A DNA stretch of 21,968 bases from Prochloron sp. SP5CPC1 (GTDB lineage Bacteria > Cyanobacteriota > Cyanobacteriia > Cyanobacteriales > Prochloraceae), in contig JACONB010000007.1 of assembly GCA_014323965.1 (NCBI GenBank), forward strand, positions 1 through 21,968, in the 5' to 3' direction. Below the pieces are notes generated by a model. The model ran no database searches and had not been told where the DNA came from. It saw nothing but the letters and a program-made list of their open reading frames with translations. The position numbers were made by a program, and so were the translations under genes. This document shows positions 6,653-14,165 of the stretch, in pieces; position 1 is the first letter of the stretch, and every line of letters starts with the position of its first letter.

Positions 6653-8572
6653 ATGGCCCGAAATAGCAATCAAGAGCAAAAATCAACAGTCACCAAAAAT
6701 CCTAAGAGACACTGGCTTTGGAGCTGTTTGAGTTTAACAGCAGTGGCAACCATCTCCGCAACAGCGGGAGCACTGCTGGTAGGCTCTTTGTCGGACACCT
6801 GGCTACCCACACCCGTAGAGCCAGAAGAACAGATTTCAGCTTCAGAAGGGATTGCACTGCCCAAACTAACCCGTCCGGTAAATATCTTGGTTTTAGGGAC
6901 TAAGGTTCTTACTTCCGATGTGGACCACCCTACTAACGATGAAGCAGGATACCACGCTCTGGTCAATTCTGTTGAGGGTCTTGCGGATACTATGCTTTTG
7001 CTGCGGTTTGATCCGTCCCAAGAAAAATTGACCGTTCTTTCTATTCCCCGGGATACCCGTGCTTATATCCCAGGCTATGGCATTCAGAAAATTAATGTCG
7101 CTAATCTTTACGGGGGTCACGAACTAGCTGCCCAGACCATCGAGGAGCTTTTAGGGGTAGAGGTGGATCGCTACGTCCGGGTCAATGTCCAGGGTGTGGA
7201 GAAAACTATCGATGCTTTGGGTGGAGTTACTGCTTACGTTCCCAGAGATATGAAATACATTGACGAAAGTCAGCATCTGTACATTAATCTTAAAAAAGGT
7301 AAGCAGCACCTGGATGGGGAGAAAGCGATGCAATTTTTGCGCTTTCGTTACGATCGCTTGGGAGATATTGGTAGGGTCCAGCGACAGCAAATACTGATGC
7401 GAGCCTTGGTGGAACAAGCCCTCAAGCCCACTACTTTAGTGCGCATACCTAAAGTATTATCTACTGCTCAATCTCATATTGAAACTAACTTAGGTAAGGA
7501 AGAATTACTAGCTCTGGCTGGTTTTGGAGCAAAAATTCAACGGTCAAATACGCAAATGCTGATGCTACCAGGTTACTTTAGCGGCGATGGGAAGGAAGAG
7601 GTAAGCTATTGGCTGCCAAATAATCGCCGCATTAACCTAATGATGGCCCAGCATTTCGATATAGGAGAGGTGTCCTCAGAAGCCCTCAATCCAGCTTATG
7701 TCAGAGTTGCTATTCAAGATAGCACTGGGGATTCCGAAGCGGTAGCGGCCATGGGTCGCTATTTGCGGGAAGTGGGTTATAGCAATGTGTTTGTTAACCA
7801 TGACTGGCCCGAACCTCTAGAAGAAACCCGCATCGTGGCTCAGCCGGCAACAATTTTCCGAATAGCCTGGGGGTGGGTTTCTGATAGAGTTTCTAATCTC
7901 ACTCTTGCTTGTGGGCAAGCCAAAGGGAATCAAGATATTCAAGATTTCTTAAAGAAAAAACCAGACTTGTTAAAGCGCATTTTGAAACAAGCGAAAATGC
8001 CTTTAAAAGATGCGGCAGCGGTTAACTCAACCAGATGGGCGCTATTCAATTCTCTAAAAGAATTGGGATTGCTGTTAACTACTGGTAGCTCTGGGCTGAC
8101 AAAGTTTAATCGAAAACGTTTGGGAGTACCTAAATCTCATTGGCAAGATGCTAGTTGTGTTGGTCAAGTCCCTGACTCTTTGGTGTTTAAGACAAAGCAG
8201 CCTTTGTTGATAGTCTGCAAGGGTCACGGTACTAGGCAACGCTGCCGTACTGATAAGTTCGGTTTCCCTTTATCTCATGCTAATAGGGCTAAGTTTTTCC
8301 TATCCTTCCAGACAGGAGATATTGTCAAAGCAATAGTACCCAAAGGAAAATTTGCAGGTAATTATATTGGACGCATTGTTATTAGACATCGTCCTAGTTT
8401 TGTTTTGCAACACCCAAAATATTTACGGGCAATTCATAGAGCTGATGGCTATGATGATTCGCTGCAGCTCAATTGTTTTTTTTGCGGCAATTCCCCGGAA
8501 GCTGACCCTGGCGCCGTCCGCCCCCTTGCCGCCTTTAGGTGGGAGGTAGAACTACATCACAACTTCTCATGA
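6653..8572 (+). CDS. LytR-CpsA-Psr family protein fused in frame to an IscB C-terminal fragment
   Basis: The 639-residue frame is a chimera. Residues 1-397 are an LCP protein of the kind that transfers polymers to peptidoglycan. They comprise a cytoplasmic basic tail, one membrane anchor (about 20-44), the LCP domain (about 73-260, with NILVLGT, ADTMLLLRFDP, VLSIPRDTRAYIPGYG, RFRYDRLGDIGRVQRQ), and the beginning of the LytR_C domain (about 350-397, YVRVAIQDSTGDSEAV). The LytR_C domain stops at ETRIVAQ (position 7843). From about residue 410 the protein is the end of an IscB nuclease. The frame is uninterrupted, so a fusion protein could be made, or the LCP protein may simply be truncated. ATG 6653 is chosen; TTG 6632 overlapping the upstream stop is the alternative. 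Whether the LCP part still works without the rest of LytR_C is unknown. Confidence 0.85.
   Translation: MARNSNQEQKSTVTKNPKRHWLWSCLSLTAVATISATAGALLVGSLSDTWLPTPVEPEEQISASEGIALPKLTRPVNILVLGTKVLTSDVDHPTNDEAGYHALVNSVEGLADTMLLLRFDPSQEKLTVLSIPRDTRAYIPGYGIQKINVANLYGGHELAAQTIEELLGVEVDRYVRVNVQGVEKTIDALGGVTAYVPRDMKYIDESQHLYINLKKGKQHLDGEKAMQFLRFRYDRLGDIGRVQRQQILMRALVEQALKPTTLVRIPKVLSTAQSHIETNLGKEELLALAGFGAKIQRSNTQMLMLPGYFSGDGKEEVSYWLPNNRRINLMMAQHFDIGEVSSEALNPAYVRVAIQDSTGDSEAVAAMGRYLREVGYSNVFVNHDWPEPLEETRIVAQPATIFRIAWGWVSDRVSNLTLACGQAKGNQDIQDFLKKKPDLLKRILKQAKMPLKDAAAVNSTRWALFNSLKELGLLLTTGSSGLTKFNRKRLGVPKSHWQDASCVGQVPDSLVFKTKQPLLIVCKGHGTRQRCRTDKFGFPLSHANRAKFFLSFQTGDIVKAIVPKGKFAGNYIGRIVIRHRPSFVLQHPKYLRAIHRADGYDDSLQLNCFFCGNSPEADPGAVRPLAAFRWEVELHHNFS
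7844..8572 (+). mobile_element. iscB: 5'-truncated iscB (IS200/IS605 family, OMEGA nuclease) remnant
   Basis: IscB is the RNA-guided RuvC/HNH nuclease ancestral to Cas9. Only the end is present. It starts with the last part of the HNH domain (SDRVSNLTLAC then GQAKGNQ; the usual second Cys-x-x-Cys-Asn residues are missing), followed by the RuvC-III region KDAAAVNSTRWALFNSL. The C-terminal target-recognition part follows: GSSGLTKFNRKRLGVPKSHW, ASCVG, KGHGTRQRCRTDKFGFP, FQTGDIVKAIVPKGKFAGNY and YLRAIHRADGY. PLMP, RuvC-I, bridge helix, RuvC-II and the first HNH half, plus the upstream omega-RNA gene, are absent. The remnant therefore cannot cut DNA. After DGY the tail (CFFCGNSPEADPGAVRP...) probably reads through the former right end of the element. 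Confidence 0.85.
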
Positions 8573-8707
8573 ATCCAGCAAACCTGATAAAAACTGGCCA
8601 AACTAAAAGCAGCTATAAGACTAAAAAAGGTATAATCATCCATCGAACAATTGATTCACGCTTTGGACTGAAGGGGAAATATAACAGGTGGTTGTTTGTT
8701 TTGGCAC

Positions 8708-9592
8708 TCACCAACCTCTAATACCATCAACTCTTTCTTGAGCTATCTCCCTTTCCCGTCGTAGGGGTTTGAGAATTGATTCTGGTAATTGCTCGGCGTC
8801 TGCTAAGGCGCGATCGAAGTTCTGAACTGCTTGTTTTACTAGAAACATTGCTTTGTGTTGCTTCCCTTTTCCATGAAGAATTTGCCCTTTGAGATAGTAT
8901 AGTTCTGGGTTATTGGGGGTAATTTGAATAGCGCGATGAACAAACTGCAAGGCTTGGTCAAATTTTTCTAAGTCTCGGTAAGCTACCGCAATACCCCGAT
9001 AGACGAGATAATTGGGAGCTGCATTATCTTGGAAATTGGCGATCGCCCCCTCTATATTGGCAAAGGGAAGATTGACTGCTAAGAGCAATTCCATATATCC
9101 CTGAATCAAATTCAATTCCGGATCATCTGCATCTTGTTTTTCCGCTTGGTCGAAATAGTGGAGTACTTTTTGCAGTTTTAGTAGAGCAGGGATAGCTCCT
9201 TCTGTTTCAAAAATGTAAGCCCCTTCTAAAAAATGGCCTACAGCTGTATAAAGATTGCCTCTTAAGGTATCTCGACCTTGCAAACTTTCTGCTGCGACTA
9301 AAGTCTTCTGAGCGTAAATTCTCAGGGTTTCTTTGTCGTTCTCAGTATAACCTATAGCTGCCCGAAGAGCATGAGCGAGAGGATCTCTTACTTGATTATT
9401 CTCTTCCAGAACCCTCTTAGCTTGTTTGTAATTTCCTTCACTAAACAGAATGTTAAAAGCAGCTTCTGTCTGAGCGTCAATATCGTGAGGATTGGTGCTG
9501 CGAAACGGATCTCCAGCACAAGCAGCACTGCTCCAACAACTTAAAACAATAGCTAAAAATATTCTCTTCAATTTATTGGACCATATTTTCAT
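8708..9592 (-). CDS. Exported TPR-repeat protein
   Basis: The 294-residue protein begins with a signal peptide: basic MKIWSNKLKR, a hydrophobic core IFLAIVLSCW, and a cleavage region SSAACA before GDPF. The Cys lacks an L/V/I at -3, so a lipoprotein is possible but not typical. The mature part is alpha-helical. An early tetratricopeptide-like pair is at about 40-75 (AAFNILFSEGNYKQAKRVLE), and clearer TPR units lie at about 195-265 (LVYRGIAVAYRDLEKFDQAL, then LYYLKGQILHGKGKQHKAM). TPR proteins mediate protein contacts; no partner is evident. A similar Sec signal plus TPR layout is common among periplasmic or thylakoid-lumen proteins of cyanobacteria. The gene stands alone, convergent with the LCP/IscB gene. 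Confidence 0.8.
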   Translation of the reverse strand: MKIWSNKLKRIFLAIVLSCWSSAACAGDPFRSTNPHDIDAQTEAAFNILFSEGNYKQAKRVLEENNQVRDPLAHALRAAIGYTENDKETLRIYAQKTLVAAESLQGRDTLRGNLYTAVGHFLEGAYIFETEGAIPALLKLQKVLHYFDQAEKQDADDPELNLIQGYMELLLAVNLPFANIEGAIANFQDNAAPNYLVYRGIAVAYRDLEKFDQALQFVHRAIQITPNNPELYYLKGQILHGKGKQHKAMFLVKQAVQNFDRALADAEQLPESILKPLRREREIAQERVDGIRGW

Positions 9593-9896
9593 GTTGCTCT
9601 CCAGTCTTCAGTATGAGTATATCCGACGACAGTAACTTTCTCGTTGTTCCACCCAGATATGTACCAATGGTTGTTATACCGAGTTGCTCGTCATTCAGAG
9701 AAGATGTGGACGGATGCCTTTGGTGTGGGTAAATGTAAACCCTGTAGGGGTTTTATAAAACAGCCCGCAATTCAGGTTAAGGGCGACCCGCGCAGCCCGC
9801 CATATAGAGTCATTTCTAAATTTTCTTTTTGAACGCAACTTGGTATTATATTATATTTAGTGGGGAAAATGACAAGGGTGAATAAATGCTGTAATG
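9593..9896. other. 304-nt intergenic region, no supported gene
   Basis: Both flanking genes are on the minus strand. A 62-codon plus-strand frame (9644-9832) is open but has no ribosome binding site, no recognisable domain and a composition unlike neighbouring proteins. A small hairpin AAACCC (9737-9742) / GGGTTT (9748-9753) lies in the middle and has no clear T-tract on the minus-strand side. The 9840-9880 part is A/T rich and lies beyond the 3' end of the PD-(D/E)XK paralogue. Confidence 0.5.
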
Positions 9897-10532
9897 CTAC
9901 GTGGTATTTGTTGAGTTGGAACCCTTCAAGGCATAAACTAAAATTCTCAGAAGCGGATCAAGATCCTCAGGAACGCGAAAACTCTCCAGTCCTTGACTAA
10001 TATGTTTTGAGTGACGATTAAGTTGGGCAAATTGCCATAGAGTACCAGTTGTGACGGCACCTAACAAATTAGAGTTATCATCGTTAGGATCATCTAACCA
10101 GTGATCCAGAGTAATTAATTCCACAGCAAGTTGAGTCATACCCTTGACCAAGTCTTCCTTTTTGGCTTCAATCACCAGTAATTGCTTATTGGCGAGGAGG
10201 AGGTAATCAAGGGTACCCTGGAGTTGTTCTGAAACTTTTAATGGATATTCAATGCGCAATTGAGCTTTGGTATAGTATACTAATTCTGTAAGAACCCTAG
10301 AAATTAAAATTTCACGGCGTGCCATTTCTGTACTAAGGTTTACGAAAGGCAATATTTCACTAATACGAGAGCGCAACTCTTCGATTCGAGCCAGTGGCTG
10401 TTGAGATTGAGGAAGGTTTAACCATTTTCGCGCGAAGGAATAACCAAAATCAGCAACCAGATCGTCGCTCTCAATATTCAGCTCAAAGAATTTGCTAAAG
10501 GTATAAGATTTAGAGAAGTCAACAAAAGTCAT
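9897..10532 (-). CDS. Putative PD-(D/E)XK nuclease-like protein (paralogue B)
   Basis: The 211-residue protein is a paralogue of the gene at 4072-4680. The shared blocks, in order, are YTFSKFFEL, LSTEMARREILIS (residues 67-79), QLRIEYPLKVSEQLQGTLDY with D109, LLVIEAKKEDLVKGMTQLAVEL with E122, K124 and Q134, and LLGAVTTGTLWQFAQL. The D...ExK...Q arrangement suggests a restriction-endonuclease-like fold, but activity is inferred only. The C-terminus is low complexity (GSNSTNTT). Unlike its relative it is not in an operon: it diverges from the hicBA pair, and its neighbour on the other side is a TPR protein. Its exact role, and whether the two copies are redundant, is unknown. Confidence 0.72.
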   Translation of the reverse strand: MTFVDFSKSYTFSKFFELNIESDDLVADFGYSFARKWLNLPQSQQPLARIEELRSRISEILPFVNLSTEMARREILISRVLTELVYYTKAQLRIEYPLKVSEQLQGTLDYLLLANKQLLVIEAKKEDLVKGMTQLAVELITLDHWLDDPNDDNSNLLGAVTTGTLWQFAQLNRHSKHISQGLESFRVPEDLDPLLRILVYALKGSNSTNTT

Positions 10533-10628
10533 CGTGATTACAAAAATAGAATTTACCAGAAAAATATGTTACTATCATATATATCGGGAGCCTTTTTGAA
10601 TTATAGTTAGATATACAAGGAATCAATC

Positions 10629-10898
10629 ATGTTAACTTACAAAGCAATGTACAAATTTTTGGATGAAGGGGTTCACGGTGAAGTCTTAGATTTCCCTGGT
10701 GCCATTTCCTTCGCAGAGAACCTGGAAAAAGTGCGTCGCTCTCTTGCAAGTGCTTTAATGGACATGGCAAAAACTAACTTGCTCAAAGGTGAACCTTTAC
10801 CTCTACCTAACCCTCAAATAACTGATAAGACAGCCGATTTAGAAGAACCCATTTATCTTATTCTTACCGCAGCTTCTCATATTCAAGTTCAAACTTAG
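10629..10898 (+). CDS. hicB: HicB-family antitoxin-like protein
   Basis: HicB antitoxins neutralise HicA mRNA interferases and often repress their own promoter. This 89-residue protein has the HicB N-terminal RNase H-like strand pattern YKAMYKFLDEGVHGEVLDFP, followed by GAISFAENLEKVRRSLASAL, the usual helix, then MAKTNLLKGEPLPLPNP. The C-terminal EEPIYLILTAASHIQV is typical of the cyanobacterial HicB subgroup that lacks a clear DNA-binding domain. AAGGAA at 10617-10622 is well placed for the ATG. The hicA-like frame begins 7 nt after the stop, but that partner is frameshifted. The antitoxin appears intact, so it may now be an orphan. Confidence 0.85.
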   Translation: MLTYKAMYKFLDEGVHGEVLDFPGAISFAENLEKVRRSLASALMDMAKTNLLKGEPLPLPNPQITDKTADLEEPIYLILTAASHIQVQT

Positions 10899-10905
10899 CA
10901 GCATA

Positions 10906-11090
10906 ATGAAACGTCGTGACTTACTTCGCTTTTTTAACAGCACGGTTGTCAATTGGTGCGGGAGGGAGCGGAACATTTATCTTTAGAAAATCCAGCTAAC
11001 AATCGGCGTACCGCTGTTCCTCGTCATAGAGAGATTCCTAACTTCACAGCGATTAGAATATGTCAGCAGTTAGAAATTGTCCGTCCATAA
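10906..11090 (+). pseudogene. hicA: HicA-family toxin, frameshifted
   Basis: HicA is a small double-stranded RNA-binding-fold mRNA interferase with a catalytic His. The frame opens MKRRDLLRFF and is then lost at the T6 run 10930-10935. From 10938 a second frame reads QHGCQLVREGAEHLSLENPA and then NNRRTAVPRHREIPNFTAIRI, ending ICQQLEIVRP before TAA 11088-11090. Together these make a full-length HicA of about 61 residues, so one missing base in or just after the T run explains the break. The His of the GAEH segment, equivalent to the catalytic GSH His, is kept. Without slippage the toxin is dead after ten family residues. The gene order antitoxin then toxin matches cyanobacterial hicBA pairs. 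Confidence 0.75.
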
Positions 11091-11139
11091 TGTCTAAATC
11101 GAAAACTTTGAGCATGACTTGGTTAGTAGGAAGTTTCAA

Positions 11140-11766
11140 ATGCTATATCTGAAAAACTTGGTCTACCACCCCCCTGCTACCGCCACCCCAATATTAAAAG
11201 GGATTAACTTAGAGTTAGCACCGCAACAATTAGGACTAATAATTGGTCCTTCCGGTTCGGGAAAAAGTACCCTTTTGGAAATTTTAGCAGGACTAGCAGA
11301 GCCAACAAAGGGTAGTATCGCTTGGGGAGGTGAAGAACTAACATACTTGGACTTGCAAGAACTAGGAGGAATTGTTTTCCAGTTTCCAGAACGGCATTTT
11401 TGCGGGAAAACAGTCTTAGAGGAGTTGCGTCTCGGACACCCAGAGTTGGGAGTAACCAGAATCAAGGAAACTCTTACTGAAGTAGGATTGGAGCAGATAT
11501 CCTTTGATACAGACTGCAACCAACTCAGTGGTGGTCAACAACGTCGCCTCGCTCTCGCAGTACAACTCATTCGCCAACCCAATCTGTTATTATTAGACGA
11601 ACCAACAGCAGGGCTGGATTGGTCTATGCGCCGTCAATTAGCTAAACTTTTAGGAAAATTGAAAACCCATTGGACCCTCTTGGTGGTTACTCATGACCCA
11701 GGTGAATTGAAGAATATTGCCGATCGCTGCTGGGCCATAGAACAAGGAAATGTTAAACAGTTCTAG
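11140..11766 (+). CDS. ABC transporter ATP-binding protein, ECF/CbiO-like
   Basis: This is a stand-alone ATPase subunit of 208 residues. Walker A is GPSGSGKST (36-44), the Q-loop is VFQFPERHF with Q81, the ABC signature is LSGGQ (129-133), Walker B is LLLLDEP (148-154), the D-loop is AGLD, and the switch His is in THDP (H185). The QFPE motif after the Q-loop is characteristic of energy-coupling factor (EcfA/CbiO) ATPases that power vitamin or metal-ion uptake. No membrane or substrate-binding component is adjacent, so the substrate is unknown; such ATPases are often scattered in cyanobacteria. I chose ATG 11140 because AGGAAG stands 6 nt upstream; TTG 11119 in the same frame is less likely. 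Confidence 0.88.
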   Translation: MLYLKNLVYHPPATATPILKGINLELAPQQLGLIIGPSGSGKSTLLEILAGLAEPTKGSIAWGGEELTYLDLQELGGIVFQFPERHFCGKTVLEELRLGHPELGVTRIKETLTEVGLEQISFDTDCNQLSGGQQRRLALAVQLIRQPNLLLLDEPTAGLDWSMRRQLAKLLGKLKTHWTLLVVTHDPGELKNIADRCWAIEQGNVKQF

Positions 11767-11838
11767 GACCTCTGACGTTAAGAATAAATAAATTAAGCTA
11801 CAAACATTTATACGCCCCTCAGTATTGTTAATATTTAT

Positions 11839-12483
11839 TTACGGTGACAATCGCTCTATACGCCAGCTACCATCTTCAAGGAGGCGATAGAGGAGGCGAT
11901 CGTGGAGGCGACTGGGACGTCCTTGCCAAAATTCAAATTGTTTCGGCATGACCCGGTATCCGCCCCAATAAGGGGGACGAGGTATTGTTTTACCCTCGTA
12001 CTCCAGCCTCAATTGCTCAAATCTCTTCTCCAGTACCTCACGAGAAGGGATAACTTGACTTTGGTTGGATACCCAAGCACCCAGTTGGGAGTTGAGGGGA
12101 CGACTTTGAAAATATTGGTCCGACTCTTCCGGGGCAACTTTTTCTATGGTACCCTCAATGCGGACTTGTCTTTCTAACTCCCCCCACCAAAAGGCGATCG
12201 CCGCTTTTGGCTTTTCTTCCAGTTGCTTTCCTTTGCTACTCTGGTAATTGGTATAAAAGACAAAACCCCTTTCGTCAAAACCTTTCAACAACACGATCCT
12301 AGCACTGGGTTGCCCCCCTGGACCTACAGTAGCAAGAGTCATAGCATTTGGTTCTAGTAGTTGAGCCTCAACTGCTTCCGCGAACCAAATCTTAAACTGT
12401 TCTAAAGGATCAGACAGGGCGTCCCCTTCTGTCAATCCAGCGCGAGTGTAGTTCTGGCGTAAATTCGCAACAGATAGGTTCAT
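11839..12483 (-). CDS. pdxH: Pyridoxamine/pyridoxine 5'-phosphate oxidase
   Basis: PdxH makes pyridoxal 5'-phosphate from the pyridoxamine or pyridoxine phosphates using FMN and oxygen. The 214-residue length is standard. Family blocks are present from end to end: LRQNYTRAGLTEGDALSDPL, AMTLATVGPGGQPSARIVLL, KGFDERGFVFYTNYQSSKG, AAIAFWWGELERQVRIEG (FMN and substrate contacts), SRPLNSQLGAWVSNQSQVI, and the C-terminal FEFWQGRPSRLHDRLLYR with the phosphate-binding Arg and His residues. The gene is convergent with the ABC ATPase gene and divergent from the LapA-like gene, with an A/T-rich spacer. No clear Shine-Dalgarno precedes the ATG at 12483. Confidence 0.97.
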   Translation of the reverse strand: MNLSVANLRQNYTRAGLTEGDALSDPLEQFKIWFAEAVEAQLLEPNAMTLATVGPGGQPSARIVLLKGFDERGFVFYTNYQSSKGKQLEEKPKAAIAFWWGELERQVRIEGTIEKVAPEESDQYFQSRPLNSQLGAWVSNQSQVIPSREVLEKRFEQLRLEYEGKTIPRPPYWGGYRVMPKQFEFWQGRPSRLHDRLLYRLLEDGSWRIERLSP

Positions 12484-12552
12484 CAGCTTAATACCCAGCC
12501 TGACTGTATCATCTACATTTAGTGTAAAAGAAATTTCCCCAGGAGTCAGCTA

Positions 12553-12906
12553 ATGCGACAAATCAATTTTACCATTATCTTTGCTTTTTGTTTGGCTCTC
12601 GCCTTATTCAGCATCGAAAATACTCAGTCTGCTCCCATTAAAATCATTCCCGGAGTCCAAGTTCAAGCCCCTCTATCCATTGAACTAATTATCACCATGG
12701 GTGTTGGAGCCATTCTCGCATGGCTGTTTAGCGTCTGGACAGGACTACAACTACAGGTAGGAGCTTTTCGGAGCAAACGGGAAATGCGCTCAAAAGAAGA
12801 ACAAATTGAAGTTTTAGAGCAAGAGGTGGAACAATGGAAAGCGGAGGTGGAGAAGCAAAAACAATTACTTCCCGGATCTAACGCAGAAGTAGAAGTAATT
12901 AGCTGA
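12553..12906 (+). CDS. LapA-domain (DUF1049) membrane protein
   Basis: The 117-residue protein has the LapA/DUF1049 layout: two membrane segments at about 5-21 (NFTIIFAFCLALALFSIEN) and 42-62 (IELIITMGVGAILAWLFSVW), separated by a short loop (SAPIKIIPGVQVQAPLS). A cytoplasmic coiled coil follows (about 75-105, KREMRSKEEQIEVLEQEVEQ). In enterobacteria LapA works with LapB in lipopolysaccharide assembly control; the role in cyanobacteria is not established. AGGAG at 12541-12545, 7 nt before the ATG, supports the start. Confidence 0.82.
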   Translation: MRQINFTIIFAFCLALALFSIENTQSAPIKIIPGVQVQAPLSIELIITMGVGAILAWLFSVWTGLQLQVGAFRSKREMRSKEEQIEVLEQEVEQWKAEVEKQKQLLPGSNAEVEVIS

Positions 12907-12925
12907 TTACTATGGGTTAGCCTAA

Positions 12926-12954
12926 TTGACAACTAGGCTGATCCATGATAGAAA
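12926..12954 (+). promoter_or_regulatory. Candidate sigma-70-type promoter for the NDP-sugar pyrophosphorylase gene
   Basis: TTGACA (12926-12931) is followed after 17 nt by TAGAAA (12949-12954), a four-of-six match to TATAAT, about 50 nt before the start codon. It is a reasonable but unproven promoter. Confidence 0.4.
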
Positions 12955-13004
12955 TAGGGAAATATATAAATGAAGTTTAATATAGGAAAAGGGAAGAAAG
13001 ATTG

Positions 13005-14165
13005 ATGAAAGCCATGATTCTGGCGGCTGGAAAGGGTACTCGCGTGCGTCCCATTACTCATACAATACCTAAACCCCTAATTCCTATCCTAGAAAAGCCA
13101 GTGATGGAGTTTTTGTTGGAATTGTTAAGGGAACATGGCTTTAATCAGATTATGGTAAATGTTAGTCACTTAGCAGAGGAAATCGAAAGCTATTTCCGGG
13201 ACGGTCAACGTTTTGGCGTTCAAATCGGCTATTCTTTTGAAGGCAGAATTGAAGAAGGGAAACTCATAGGGGAAGCATTAGGTTCTGCTGGCGGACTTAA
13301 ACGTATTCAGGACTTTAATCCTTTCTTTGATGATACCTTTGTGGTTCTATGCGGCGATGCTCTCATTGACTTAAATTTGACAGAAGTGGTAAAATGGCAT
13401 AAGGAAAAAGGTGCCATCGCTACGGTTGTCACCAAGTCAGTACCTCGGGAAAATGTTTCCAGTTACGGAGTTGTGGTAACTGATGATGATGACAGAATTA
13501 AAAGTTTCCAGGAAAAACCCTTTATAGAAGAAGCCCTCAGTACCAATATAAATACTGGCATTTACATTTTTGAACCAGAAGTAATTGACTTCATTCCTCC
13601 TGGTGTGGAATACGATATTGGTGGGGATCTATTTCCTAAGTTAGTGGAAAAGGGTGAGCCTTTCTACGCTACCTGTATGGACTTTGAATGGGTAGATATC
13701 GGCAAAGTACCAGACTACTGGCACGCCATTAGAAGCGTTTTGTTGGGAGAAATAAAAAATGTGAAAATTCCCGGTAGAGAAGTAGCACCTGGTATCTATA
13801 CTGGGCTGAATGTAGCTGTAAATTGGGATAAGGTGGATATAACAGGTCCAGTTTATATCGGTGCCATGACTAAAATTGAAGATGGGGCTAAGATTATCGG
13901 TCCAACGGCTATTGGTCCCAATTGTTGCCTTTGTAAGGACACTACGGTAGATAATAGTGTCATCTTTGAATATTCTCGCTTGGCGTCTGGAATTCAGTTA
14001 GTGGATAAGTTGGTTTTTGGACCCTATTGCGTTGATAAAAAAGGGATAGCCATCGACGTTAGGAAAGCAGAATTGGATTGGCTGATTACCGATACTCGAC
14101 AAAGTCCTCCTTATCTTCATCCTAGGGAAAAGCAAACTATAGATGAATTGCTCAATGGACATTGA
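13005..14165 (+). CDS. NDP-sugar pyrophosphorylase (mannose-1-phosphate guanylyltransferase/glucose-1-phosphate thymidylyltransferase type)
   Basis: The enzyme activates a sugar 1-phosphate with an NTP for polysaccharide or glycolipid synthesis. The N-terminal Rossmann-like nucleotidyltransferase domain starts MKAMILAAGKGTRVRPITH (GKGTR, residues 9-13) and has KPLIPILEKPVMEF, EALGSAGGLKRI, VVLCGDALIDL with the metal-binding Asp, FQEKPF, and NTGIYIFEPEVIDFIP. A C-terminal left-handed beta-helix follows (about 260-345: GPVYIGAMTKIEDGAKIIGP, TAIGPNCCL, NSVIFEYS). A 386-residue length with a short tail agrees with bacterial homologues of this class. The exact sugar and nucleotide cannot be told from sequence. 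ATG 13005 is used, with GGGAAG upstream. Its 3' end overlaps the rluD start by 11 nt, so the two are translationally coupled. Confidence 0.9.
   Translation: MKAMILAAGKGTRVRPITHTIPKPLIPILEKPVMEFLLELLREHGFNQIMVNVSHLAEEIESYFRDGQRFGVQIGYSFEGRIEEGKLIGEALGSAGGLKRIQDFNPFFDDTFVVLCGDALIDLNLTEVVKWHKEKGAIATVVTKSVPRENVSSYGVVVTDDDDRIKSFQEKPFIEEALSTNINTGIYIFEPEVIDFIPPGVEYDIGGDLFPKLVEKGEPFYATCMDFEWVDIGKVPDYWHAIRSVLLGEIKNVKIPGREVAPGIYTGLNVAVNWDKVDITGPVYIGAMTKIEDGAKIIGPTAIGPNCCLCKDTTVDNSVIFEYSRLASGIQLVDKLVFGPYCVDKKGIAIDVRKAELDWLITDTRQSPPYLHPREKQTIDELLNGH

Noticed and set aside
8539..8721. 60-codon plus-strand frame after the LCP/IscB gene
   Set aside because: It overlaps the IscB tail and the convergent TPR gene and shows no domain or ribosome binding site.
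9644..9832. 62-codon plus-strand open frame
   Set aside because: No ribosome binding site, no family resemblance and unusual composition; treated as intergenic.
11767..11838. Terminator between the ABC ATPase and pdxH genes
   Set aside because: Only an A/T-rich imperfect inverted repeat without a G/C stem.
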